DNA of 36,951 nt from Candidatus Omnitrophota bacterium (GTDB taxonomy: Bacteria; Omnitrophota; Gorgyraeia; Zapsychrales; Fredricksoniimonadaceae): NCBI GenBank assembly GCA_013286575.1, contig JABDFL010000009.1, forward strand, positions 1-36,951, written 5' to 3'. A model generated the notes under the pieces. The model did no database searches, had not been told where the DNA came from, and worked only from the letters and a program-made list of their open reading frames with translations. Positions 23,501-30,590 of this stretch are shown here, piece after piece; within the stretch, counting starts at the first letter, position 1, and each line of letters opens with the position of its first letter. The position numbers and the translations under genes are program-made.

Positions 23501-24322
23501 ATGCGGATAATAAAAGATATTTGTTGGGCGCTGCTTTTTGCGTTGGTCATTGGAGGGGTCGGCTTTACTTTTTGGGTCAGGGACCGTTATGTCGTTCCTA
23601 TCCTGATGTACCATCATGTGGGGGTCCCTTCAGGTAAATGGCGGCTTAATACCGTCAGTGAACAATCATTTGATTATCAAATGAATTTTATGAAGCGCCA
23701 TGGTTTCCAGGTCATCAGCTTTGATGATCTGATCACAGGCATGAAACAGGGCCAGGAATTCGCCCGTAATACCGTTGTCATCCAATTTGATGACGGGTAT
23801 GAAGATAACTATAAATATGCTTTCCCTATACTTAAAAAATACGGATTTCCGGCGATAGTATTTTTAATATCGGACAAGGTCGGCACTCCTAATTTCCTGA
23901 CATGGGACCAGGTCAAAGAAATGGAAAAGTATGGTTTTATGGCCGGGGCCCATACGCGGCACCATGCGTATTTGCCCAGATTGACTTTGGCACAGGCCCA
24001 GGATGAAATAGCGGGCAGTAAAAAAGTGATCGAAGACCATTTAGGGCACCCCATTGATTATTTTTGTTATCCTTCAGGAGGATTTACCGAAGACGTTAAA
24101 AGTCTTGTCAAAGAAGCCGGCTATAAGGCGGCTGTGTCCACCAATAGGGGGAAGGACAAATTTAATGTGGACCTCTACGAACTTAAACGCATCCATATGA
24201 ATAATACGGATGACCGGTATTCCGGATTGATTTTATGGTTTAAATTATCGGGTTACTATAATTTATTCCGCCATGCTAAAGAAGGCGGAGGGTTACATCA
24301 TAAAAGGTTTTTGAATGAATAA
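23501..24322 (+). CDS. Polysaccharide deacetylase (NodB-type), membrane-anchored
   Basis: A 273-residue enzyme with an uncleaved N-terminal membrane helix (about residues 7-26) and a NodB domain. The metal and catalytic motifs are present: 'QFDDGYEDN' near residue 98 (motif 1) and 'GAHTRHHAYL' near residue 147 (motif 2, H-x3-H), then 'FCYPSGGFTED' (motif 3). It probably removes N-acetyl groups from an extracytoplasmic glycan. Its stop overlaps the start of the GH94-like gene by 8 bp, so the two are translationally coupled and may act on one glycan. No ribosome site is obvious. Confidence 0.93.
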   Translation: MRIIKDICWALLFALVIGGVGFTFWVRDRYVVPILMYHHVGVPSGKWRLNTVSEQSFDYQMNFMKRHGFQVISFDDLITGMKQGQEFARNTVVIQFDDGYEDNYKYAFPILKKYGFPAIVFLISDKVGTPNFLTWDQVKEMEKYGFMAGAHTRHHAYLPRLTLAQAQDEIAGSKKVIEDHLGHPIDYFCYPSGGFTEDVKSLVKEAGYKAAVSTNRGKDKFNVDLYELKRIHMNNTDDRYSGLILWFKLSGYYNLFRHAKEGGGLHHKRFLNE

Positions 24323-27300
24323 GCCGTATTATTTAGATGACAATGGCGCCTTTGTCATTGAAGATTATCAGCATGCCAAATTATTTGCCGATTTTTTTCC
24401 AGGCGTGTCAGGCCTTTACGGCGTTCCGATGTGGGCTTTTTATGTCAACCGGGGGCAGGCGATCAGTTCCTTCGGTATCGAATCCAAGGACAAGGCCATC
24501 CTGGAATTTTATCCGGCCAATAAAGCCTACCGTTTATCTTCCATCCGCGGTTTCAGGACATTTTTAAAGATCAGCGACGGCAAAAAACAGAAATTTTATG
24601 AGCCTTTTGCCAACAGCCTTGCCTCTGCCTATAAAGTGCACCAGCGCATGCTGGTCACCTCCCACGATCTGACCATTGAAGAGACCAATACGACCCTGGG
24701 GCTCAAGGTCATTGTCAATTATTTTACCATGCCCCAAGAGCCTTTTGCCGGGCTGGTGCGCCGTGTGACCGTTGAGAATACAGGCCGCAAAAAGCTTGAT
24801 ATCCAATGTGTTGACGGCCTGCCTGTCATTAACCCTTACGGGCTTAAAGACTGGCTCAGCAAAAATATGAGCCGCACGGTGGAAGCCTGGGTCAAGGTGC
24901 TTAATGTAAAAAATAAGGCGCCTTTTTACCAGTTAAAAGTCGAGGTGGCGGACACTCCGCAGGTGACCCCTATCACCGAGGGTAATTTTTATTTTGCTTT
25001 TGATGCGGATTCCTGCAAACTCCTTGACGTGATCGTTGAGGCCTCATGTGTTTTTGGCCATGCCAGTGATTTTTTGGTGCCGGAGAATTTTCTGGCACAA
25101 AAAAACTTTTTGGTGCAGGCCCGCCAGGAGACTGCCAACCGCACGCCGTCAGCCATGAGCGCCTGCCGTTTTATCCTGGCAGGAGGCAGGAAACGCTCAT
25201 TTACGGCCATGGCAGGTTTTGCCCATGACCTGGCGGAATTAAAGAAGGTGGTTAAGAAATCTACGGCCCGCGGGTTTATTGAAAGAAAGGCCCAGGCCAA
25301 CCGCCGCATCATTGATGAGATCAAGGATTACGGATTTACCCGCAGCGCATCCAATGAATTTAACCAGTATTGCGGCCAGACCTTTCTTGATAATATTTTA
25401 CGCGGGGGGCTGCCGGTATCGCTGCAGACCGCTGAAGGCCCTGTATCATTTAATGTGTATAGCCGTAAACACGGGGATTTGGAACGCGACTATAATTTTT
25501 TCATGTTGGCGCCGACCTATCTTTCCCAGGGAAACGGCAATTACCGTGACGTCAACCAGAACAGGCGTAATGACGCCTGGTTTAACAGCGACGTCAAAGA
25601 CAGCGGCCTTGTTAATTTCCTGAATTTGATCCAGGCCGACGGGTATAATCCTTTGATCATCAAAGGGACGGCTTTTGTCATTAAGGACGAGGGGGCCATT
25701 GCCGGTATATTTAAGGAGTTCGGCATTACCGAGGGGGCAGAGACGATTGAAGCTGTCCTTAAAAAAGGGTTTATGCCGGGCGACCTGTTGAAGCTTGTTG
25801 CCCGCGAAATTCCGATCAAGGGGCAGGCCGATGATTTTCTGACAAGGGTCCTGGGTGTATGCGCCAAGTATGAATCTGCTGAACCCGGCGAAGGTTTTTG
25901 GAGCGACCATTGGACCTATAACCTTGATCTGATTGAGAGTTATTTAAGCCTGTATCCTGAAAAGCTCAAAGAAATCCTTTTAGAAAAGAAAGTGTTTAGT
26001 TTCTTTTTAAATGATCTTTATGTGCTCCCCCGCGAGGCGCGTTATGTGCTGACCCCGGCCGGTGTCCGCCAATACCATTCGCTGGCGGAAGATGATAAAG
26101 AGGTGCAGGCCAAGGCCAAAGGGTATAAATTGCGCGGCAAAGAAGGGCACGGCGATGTTTACACGACGGGCTTATTGGTCAAATTGCTTTGCCTATTAGC
26201 TAATAAAGCCGCGAGCCTTGATCCCAGCGGTATCGGGATTGAAATGGAAGCCAACAAGCCTAATTGGTATGATGCCCTCAATGGCCTGCCCGGCCTGCTT
26301 GGTTCTTCGATCTCTGAGACTTTTGAAGTCAAACGCTTTGCTGTCTTTGTCAAAGAGGCATTGGAGCAATTAAAACCAGGCGATCACGCTTCGGCCATGG
26401 CTTTTGAAGAGCTGACGGATTTCATCCAGGGGCTTGAGCATGTTTTGTCAACGGAACATGACCCGTTGAAATACTGGCAGAAATCCAATGACCTCAAAGA
26501 GCATTACCGCCACACTATCCGTTACGGCATCAAGGGCGGGGAGAAGCCTTTGGCGTTTGCGGACATTAAGAGATTTTTGAACAGTATTATTAAAAAATGC
26601 GATGAGGGTATCCTAAAAGCCAAATATGGTAATGGCCTTTTTGCCACTTATTTTTATCACGAAGTGACAGAGCATGATCTTTTGGACAAATCACATCACG
26701 GCCCGCACCACGTGCGCGCCAAGGCGTTTAAACGCCATGACCTGCCTTTGTTTTTAGAGGGCTTTGTCCATGCGCTGAGGACTGCAGGCAGTCCCCCGCA
26801 AGCAGAGGCCCTTTATAAAGCGGTCAGGTCCAGCGCCTTATTCGATCGAAAGCTGGGGATGTACAGGGTCAATGCAGACCTGTCCAAAGAATCCGATGAG
26901 ATCGGCCGTACCCGTATTTTTCCGCCGGGATGGCTGGAAAACGGCTCGGTTTGGCTGCACATGGAATATAAATATTTCCTGGAACTGCTGCGCTGCGGCT
27001 TGGTCAAAGAATTTTTTAAAGAGGTCCGTGCCGCCCTGGTCCCGTTTCTGGACCCGGTGCAATATGGCCGCAGCATTTTGCAAAATTCCTCTTTTATTGT
27101 TTCATCAGCGCACGAGGACGAGAATTTGCACGGCCAGGGTTTTGTGGCCCGTTTATCCGGCAGTACGGCTGAGCTGTTACATATATGGCTGGTGATGAAC
27201 ATGGGGACCAGGCCTTTTGCCATGGATGGACAGGGGGCGTTGACATTGACCTTTGCCCCTTTATTGCCCTCGTGGCTATTTACCCGTCAAGCAGAAGGGC

Positions 27301-27530
27301 ATTTCCCGGCACGTACCTATAGTTTTAAATTATTTTCAAAAATATTGGTTACCTACCATAATCCTAAGCTAAAAGATACTTTTGGGCCCCAGGGCGTTAA
27401 ATCCCAAAAAATCGTGCTGAGCTATCCTGACCGCAAGAGCATTGAGATTGAAGGGGCTGTATTGACCCAAGATTGCGCCCTAGACGTCCGAGAGGGCAGG
27501 GTAAAGAGCATTGAGGTGTATTTTAATTAA
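24315..27530 (+). CDS. Very large GH94-like carbohydrate phosphorylase/hydrolase-type protein
   Basis: A 1071-residue cytoplasmic-looking protein with no signal peptide. The first ~280 residues form a beta-rich sugar-binding-like region ('FFPGVSGLYGVPMWAFYVNRG', 'MPQEPFAGLVRRVTVENTGRK'). The rest is rich in helix pairs, as in an (alpha/alpha)6 barrel. 'FWSDHWTYNLDLIESYLSLYP' near residue 530 and 'PNWYDALNGLPGLLGSS' near residue 655 resemble glycosidase active-site segments of GH94 (cellobiose phosphorylase) and related families. I recall relatives annotated as cellobiose phosphorylase, but substrate and direction are unproven. AAAGG lies 8 nt before ATG, inside the deacetylase gene. The hairpin with a T-run at 27531-27562 ends the unit. 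Confidence 0.75.
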   Translation: MNKPYYLDDNGAFVIEDYQHAKLFADFFPGVSGLYGVPMWAFYVNRGQAISSFGIESKDKAILEFYPANKAYRLSSIRGFRTFLKISDGKKQKFYEPFANSLASAYKVHQRMLVTSHDLTIEETNTTLGLKVIVNYFTMPQEPFAGLVRRVTVENTGRKKLDIQCVDGLPVINPYGLKDWLSKNMSRTVEAWVKVLNVKNKAPFYQLKVEVADTPQVTPITEGNFYFAFDADSCKLLDVIVEASCVFGHASDFLVPENFLAQKNFLVQARQETANRTPSAMSACRFILAGGRKRSFTAMAGFAHDLAELKKVVKKSTARGFIERKAQANRRIIDEIKDYGFTRSASNEFNQYCGQTFLDNILRGGLPVSLQTAEGPVSFNVYSRKHGDLERDYNFFMLAPTYLSQGNGNYRDVNQNRRNDAWFNSDVKDSGLVNFLNLIQADGYNPLIIKGTAFVIKDEGAIAGIFKEFGITEGAETIEAVLKKGFMPGDLLKLVAREIPIKGQADDFLTRVLGVCAKYESAEPGEGFWSDHWTYNLDLIESYLSLYPEKLKEILLEKKVFSFFLNDLYVLPREARYVLTPAGVRQYHSLAEDDKEVQAKAKGYKLRGKEGHGDVYTTGLLVKLLCLLANKAASLDPSGIGIEMEANKPNWYDALNGLPGLLGSSISETFEVKRFAVFVKEALEQLKPGDHASAMAFEELTDFIQGLEHVLSTEHDPLKYWQKSNDLKEHYRHTIRYGIKGGEKPLAFADIKRFLNSIIKKCDEGILKAKYGNGLFATYFYHEVTEHDLLDKSHHGPHHVRAKAFKRHDLPLFLEGFVHALRTAGSPPQAEALYKAVRSSALFDRKLGMYRVNADLSKESDEIGRTRIFPPGWLENGSVWLHMEYKYFLELLRCGLVKEFFKEVRAALVPFLDPVQYGRSILQNSSFIVSSAHEDENLHGQGFVARLSGSTAELLHIWLVMNMGTRPFAMDGQGALTLTFAPLLPSWLFTRQAEGHFPARTYSFKLFSKILVTYHNPKLKDTFGPQGVKSQKIVLSYPDRKSIEIEGAVLTQDCALDVREGRVKSIEVYFN

Positions 27531-27562
27531 GATAGAAACGCTTCTATCATCGAAGTTTTTTT
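27531..27562 (+). terminator. Intrinsic terminator after the GH94-like gene
   Basis: A 7-bp stem GATAGAA / TTCTATC with a 4-nt loop starts on the base after the stop, followed by seven T at 27556-27562. The gap of seven bases before the T-run makes it less than ideal. Confidence 0.5.
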
Positions 27563-27579
27563 ATGTCTTCCACACACGC

Positions 27580-27603
27580 TAAAAAATGCCTCTTTTAAGG
27601 CAT
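27580..27603 (-). terminator. Possible minus-strand intrinsic terminator
   Basis: A hairpin ATGCCT / AGGCAT (27586-27591 with 27598-27603) with an A-run on its + strand left side, which gives T6 on the minus strand. No minus-strand gene ends here now; it could have ended the small ORFs at 28467-28215 before the toxin-antitoxin genes arrived. Confidence 0.3.
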
Positions 27604-27636
27604 CACCCATGAGAGCATATTAAGAATATTCCCGGC

Positions 27637-27665
27637 TTGACAATCGTCGTCGTGTAGAGTATCTT
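27637..27665 (+). promoter_or_regulatory. Predicted promoter of the toxin-antitoxin pair
   Basis: TTGACA at 27637-27642, a 17-nt spacer and TATCTT at 27660-27665, 23 nt before the DUF433 start. Confidence 0.5.
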
Positions 27666-27688
27666 TAAATCGTAGAGAAGAAAGGAAG

Positions 27689-27931
27689 ATGTCTATGACT
27701 TATACAAACCGTATTGAATTGAATCCCAAGATAATGTTAGGTAAGCCTGTTATTCGCGGCACACGGGTAACAGTAGAGCTTATATTGAAGAAGTTAAGTG
27801 AAGGGGCTGATGAAGATGACATTCTTGACGCTTATCCACGGATTACCCGTGAGGATATCCATGCGGCCATTCGATACGCGGCGGATACTTTATCACATGA
27901 AGAGACTATTATTTTAACTAAGGCCAAATAA
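27689..27931 (+). CDS. DUF433 antitoxin-like protein
   Basis: An 80-residue DUF433 protein with a small winged-helix-like DNA-binding domain. The family core is 'LGKPVIRGTRVTVELILKKL' near residue 17 and 'ILDAYPRITREDIHAAIRYA' near residue 45. DUF433 genes commonly pair with DUF5615 PIN-like toxins, and that is what follows 9 bp later. AGAAAGGAAG precedes ATG. It probably neutralises the toxin and represses the promoter just upstream. The base composition is a little more AT-rich than the neighbours, consistent with transfer. Confidence 0.9.
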   Translation: MSMTYTNRIELNPKIMLGKPVIRGTRVTVELILKKLSEGADEDDILDAYPRITREDIHAAIRYAADTLSHEETIILTKAK

Positions 27932-27940
27932 AATTTAAAA

Positions 27941-28297
27941 ATGAAATTTTTGGCGGATGAAAGTTGTGATTTTATTGTGGTTCGTGCGTTGCGTGAAGAG
28001 GGGTACGATGTCCTGGCTGTTTGTGAAATGGCCCCTGCAATGGCTGATATTGATGTTATGCAATTGGCCAGCAAGGCAAAAAGAGTTCTCATAACGGAAG
28101 ATAAAGATTTTGGGCAAATTTTTTATTCGTTTCAGGAAAAAGATCGTTCAGTTATTTTGATACGTTATCCGAATAACATCCGTAAAAAACTTGCGCTAGA
28201 CATGGTTAGTTTGATTAAGTTACACGGCAAGAAAATTGACGGATGTTTTGTTGTTGCGCAACCGGGAAGAATGAGATTTTCGAAATCCCGTAATTAA
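27941..28297 (+). CDS. DUF5615 PIN-like toxin
   Basis: A 118-residue PIN-like (Mut7-C/DUF5615) protein. The acidic active-site residues typical of the fold are visible: 'FLADESCD' near residue 3, 'EMAPAMADIDVM' near 29, and 'RVLITEDKDFGQIFY' near 47. It is presumed to be a ribonuclease held inactive by DUF433. It begins 9 bp after the antitoxin stop. No terminator follows. Its 3' end overlaps an antisense small ORF (28391-28215), suggesting the pair landed inside or right beside an older locus. Confidence 0.9.
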   Translation: MKFLADESCDFIVVRALREEGYDVLAVCEMAPAMADIDVMQLASKAKRVLITEDKDFGQIFYSFQEKDRSVILIRYPNNIRKKLALDMVSLIKLHGKKIDGCFVVAQPGRMRFSKSRN

Positions 28298-28391
28298 CCA
28301 ATGACAGCATCCCCAAACCCGCCAATGATAATCTTCCTGCGGTTGCATTAAAGTCAGGGTGATAAAGCATGATTGTCAGGCCGAATACCAT
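28215..28391 (-). CDS. Short minus-strand ORF, probable small membrane peptide (3' end possibly replaced)
   Basis: A 58-residue ORF whose ATG (28391) is preceded by a near-perfect AAGGAGGAG ribosome site. The first 33 residues, 'MVFGLTIMLYHPDFNATAGR' then 'LSLAGLGMLSLV', look like a short hydrophobic peptide. The rest, after 'NYG', is antisense to the toxin gene and looks unrelated. It could be a real small gene truncated by the toxin-antitoxin insertion. Its start lies 1 nt after the stop of another tiny ORF (28467-28393), and both carry an HPD tripeptide. Not a recognised family. Confidence 0.35.
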   Translation of the reverse strand: MVFGLTIMLYHPDFNATAGRLSLAGLGMLSLVNYGISKISFFPVAQQQNIRQFSCRVT

Positions 28392-28392
28392 T

Positions 28393-28467
28393 TTATTCTC
28401 CTCCTTTAAGGTCGGGATGTACGTATATTCCAAGCACAACGAGTAATATTCCTCCAGATCCAACCAT
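28393..28467 (-). CDS. Tiny minus-strand ORF, hydrophobic 24-residue peptide
   Basis: ATG at 28467 to TAA at 28393-28395. The product is MVGSGGILLVVLGIYVHPDL followed by KGGE: a hydrophobic helix ending in HPD and a charged tail. AAGAAAGGTGG precedes the ATG closely. Its last codons contain the ribosome site of the next small ORF, so the two would be coupled. It is too short for statistics and is supported only by this arrangement. Confidence 0.35.
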   Translation of the reverse strand: MVGSGGILLVVLGIYVHPDLKGGE

Positions 28468-28541
28468 AACCACCTTTCTTGAGCACTGTCAAAGACAGGC
28501 TTTACCAAGGGGGGAATGGTGCTTTGTCAATAACAACCCGC

Positions 28542-28570
28542 TTGTCAACCCTCAATCTTTTTGATAGTAT
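28542..28570 (+). promoter_or_regulatory. Predicted promoter for purK
   Basis: TTGTCA at 28542-28547, a 17-nt spacer and TAGTAT at 28565-28570, 45 nt before the purK ATG. Confidence 0.45.
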
Positions 28571-28614
28571 AGCCCCTCACATAATTTATATTAACGTTGC
28601 CGATTATTCCTACT

Positions 28615-29748
28615 ATGTTTAAACGTCACTTAAAACTTGGGCTTATTAAAGGCGGGCAATTAGGGAAAATGCTGCTGCAGGAAGCGCCCAGCTTTGATGT
28701 GCAGAGTTTTGTCATGGATGAGGATCCCGCTTGCCCTTGCCGCCACCTTTGCCACGATTTTACCCAGGGCGATGCCATGAATTTCGATGATGTTTATGCC
28801 TTTGGTAAGAAAGTCGATATATTGACTTTTGAGTATGAGCATATTCACGTGGAAGCCCTTAAAAAATTAAAAGCTGAAGGCTTGGCCATTTATCCTGATC
28901 CGGATATCATTGAATTGGTGCAGGACAAAGGCCGCCAAAAAGAGTTTTACCGCCGCTATGGCATTCCCACCGCGGATTTTCAAATCGTGCCCAACCGCCT
29001 GGCGCTTAAAGCCTGCACTGAATTCTTTCCGGCGGTGCAGAAAACCTGCAAGGCCGGCTATGACGGCAAGGGTATTTTTAAATTGAAAGATGAGGCGGAC
29101 ATCACGGATGCTTTTAATGTGCCCAGCGTGCTTGAAAAGCATATTGATTTTGATAAAGAAATTTCCATTGTCCTGGCGCGCAACATTGAGGGAGAAGTGG
29201 CGGTTTACAGGGCCGTGGAAATGGTTTTTCATCCTGAAAAAAATCTGGTTGAGTTTTTGCGCTGCCCGGCTGATATCGCCCCGGAAGTTGAAAAAAAAGC
29301 AACAGCTATTGCGCTACGTATCCTTCATCAGTTAAACTTAGTAGGTGTCCTGGCCGTGGAAATGTTCGTTACCAAAGAAGGCGAAGTGCTGGTCAATGAA
29401 ATAGCCCCGCGGGTGCATAACAGCGGCCACCATACGATTGAAGGGGCCCTGACCTCGCAGTTTGAACAGCACCTGCGCGCTGTCATGGGCCTGCCTTTGG
29501 GGCTGACGGAGATGACCTTGCCGTCGGTGATGGTCAATCTTTTGGGTGATGAAAATTACGAAGGTAAGGCGGTTTACCAGGGGGTTGAGAGCGCTTTAAG
29601 CTTAGGCGGCGTGTATATTCATTTATACGGCAAGACCAAGACCAAACCTTTTCGCAAAATGGGCCATGCCACCATCGTTGATCAGGATATCAACAAGGCC
29701 TATGAGAAGGCCAAGCGGGTTAAAAAGTTGATCAAAATAGTGAGTTAG
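28615..29748 (+). CDS. purK: N5-carboxyaminoimidazole ribonucleotide synthetase (PurK)
   Basis: A 377-residue ATP-grasp enzyme of purine biosynthesis that makes N5-CAIR from AIR, bicarbonate and ATP. Visible signatures are 'LGLIKGGQLGKMLLQEAP' at the N-terminus (usually IGILGGGQLGRM), 'VDILTFEYEHI' near residue 67, 'AGYDGKGIFKL' near 150, and 'VLVNEIAPRVHNSGHHTIEG' near 265 with the ATP/Mg residues. The start is taken at ATG 28615; a TTG six codons upstream is possible. The usual second-Gly 'GGG' of the dinucleotide-like loop reads KGG. purE follows after 148 bp of repeats, and the two form the usual de novo purine pair. Confidence 0.95.
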   Translation: MFKRHLKLGLIKGGQLGKMLLQEAPSFDVQSFVMDEDPACPCRHLCHDFTQGDAMNFDDVYAFGKKVDILTFEYEHIHVEALKKLKAEGLAIYPDPDIIELVQDKGRQKEFYRRYGIPTADFQIVPNRLALKACTEFFPAVQKTCKAGYDGKGIFKLKDEADITDAFNVPSVLEKHIDFDKEISIVLARNIEGEVAVYRAVEMVFHPEKNLVEFLRCPADIAPEVEKKATAIALRILHQLNLVGVLAVEMFVTKEGEVLVNEIAPRVHNSGHHTIEGALTSQFEQHLRAVMGLPLGLTEMTLPSVMVNLLGDENYEGKAVYQGVESALSLGGVYIHLYGKTKTKPFRKMGHATIVDQDINKAYEKAKRVKKLIKIVS

Positions 29749-29752
29749 TGTG

Positions 29753-29884
29753 AAAAGATTGCTTCGTCGCTTCGCTGCGCTACGCTCCTCGCAATGACAC
29801 AAGCGTTTGACGACCAAGAAAGTATTCACTAAAGCCTTTTGACACAAACTATGCGCCAAACGAAGCAATTGGGCCTTTTGACAC
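29753..29884 (+). repeat. Composite repeat A-B-B between purK and purE
   Basis: Unit A (29753-29800) with an extended inner hairpin CGCTTCGCTGCGCTACGC. A first B contains TTGACGACCAAGAAAGTA and ends AGCCTTTTGACAC (29845). A second B contains AACGAAGCAATTGGGCCTTT and ends TTGACAC (29884). Confidence 0.85.
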
Positions 29885-29896
29885 GGAGAGAGTAAT

Positions 29897-30418
29897 ATGG
29901 TCAAACCATTAGTCGGTATCATCATGGGCAGCCAGTCGGATTTGAATATCATGGGCCTTGCCGCTGATATTTTGGATGAATTTGCCATCGCCTATGAAGT
30001 CACGGTCGTCTCCGCGCACCGCACACCCAAGCGCATGTATGAGTATGCTGCCAAGGCCCAAGCGCGTGGCTTAAAGGTCATTATCGCCGGCGCCGGAGGG
30101 GCTGCCCATCTGCCGGGCATGGTTGCTTCCATCACGACACTGCCGGTCATCGGCGTGCCTGTTAAATCATCCAATTCTTTAGACGGGCTGGATTCATTAT
30201 TATCCATCGTACAGATGCCCGACGGCATACCGGTCGCGACCGTGGCGGTCAACGGGGCCAGGAATGCCGGCATCCTGGCGGCTGAGATCATCGCGACTTT
30301 TGATAAAAAGATTGCGGCAAAATTGAAAACACATAAAGAAAATTTAAAGAAAAAAGTGGAAGCTTCTGTAAAAACGATTGCCAAGCGTGGGCATCGTTCA
30401 TTGCGGGGATTGAACTAG
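29897..30418 (+). CDS. purE: N5-CAIR mutase (PurE, class I)
   Basis: A 173-residue enzyme that converts N5-CAIR to CAIR, using the product of PurK upstream. Class I motifs are present: '[13 protein letters not shown]' near residue 6, '[15 protein letters not shown]' near 37 with the catalytic His, and '[16 protein letters not shown]' near 66. The tail is unusually Lys-rich ('[20 protein letters not shown]'). AGAGAG lies about 5 nt before ATG. The repeat block upstream sits within the purKE unit without disrupting either gene. Confidence 0.95.
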   Translation: MVKPLVGIIMGSQSDLNIMGLAADILDEFAIAYEVTVVSAHRTPKRMYEYAAKAQARGLKVIIAGAGGAAHLPGMVASITTLPVIGVPVKSSNSLDGLDSLLSIVQMPDGIPVATVAVNGARNAGILAAEIIATFDKKIAAKLKTHKENLKKKVEASVKTIAKRGHRSLRGLN

Positions 30419-30419
30419 T

Positions 30420-30575
30420 ATCATTGCGAGAAGCGAAGCGCAGCCGAAGGCGACGCGGCAATCTTGTTAAAAAGATTGCTTCGTCGGGCTAAAGCCCTCC
30501 TCGCAATGACACGTATAGTAGGTCTCGCAAGGACACAAACTATGTGCCAAACGAAGCAATTGGGCCTTTTGACAC
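30420..30575 (+). repeat. Composite repeat: inverted A, A and B
   Basis: Inverted A (TCATTGCGAGAAGC..., to ...GGCAATCTTG), then A (AAAAGATTGCTTCGTCG... to ...CTCGCAATGACAC, inner hairpin GGGCTAAAGCCC), a partial right end (CTCGCAAGGACAC), and B ending GGGCCTTTTGACAC. It lies between purE and ppc. Confidence 0.85.
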
Positions 30576-30590
30576 TGCCAAGAAATATAT

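Noticed and set aside
25446-25910. Long antisense reading frame (154 codons) opposite the GH94-like gene
   Set aside because: Shadow of codon bias on the coding strand; no domain, and several overlapping antisense frames occur in the same gene.
28373-28564. Plus-strand small ORF (63 codons) between the toxin and purK
   Set aside because: No ribosome site, unlikely composition, and it is antisense to the better-supported tiny minus-strand ORFs and overlaps the purK promoter.
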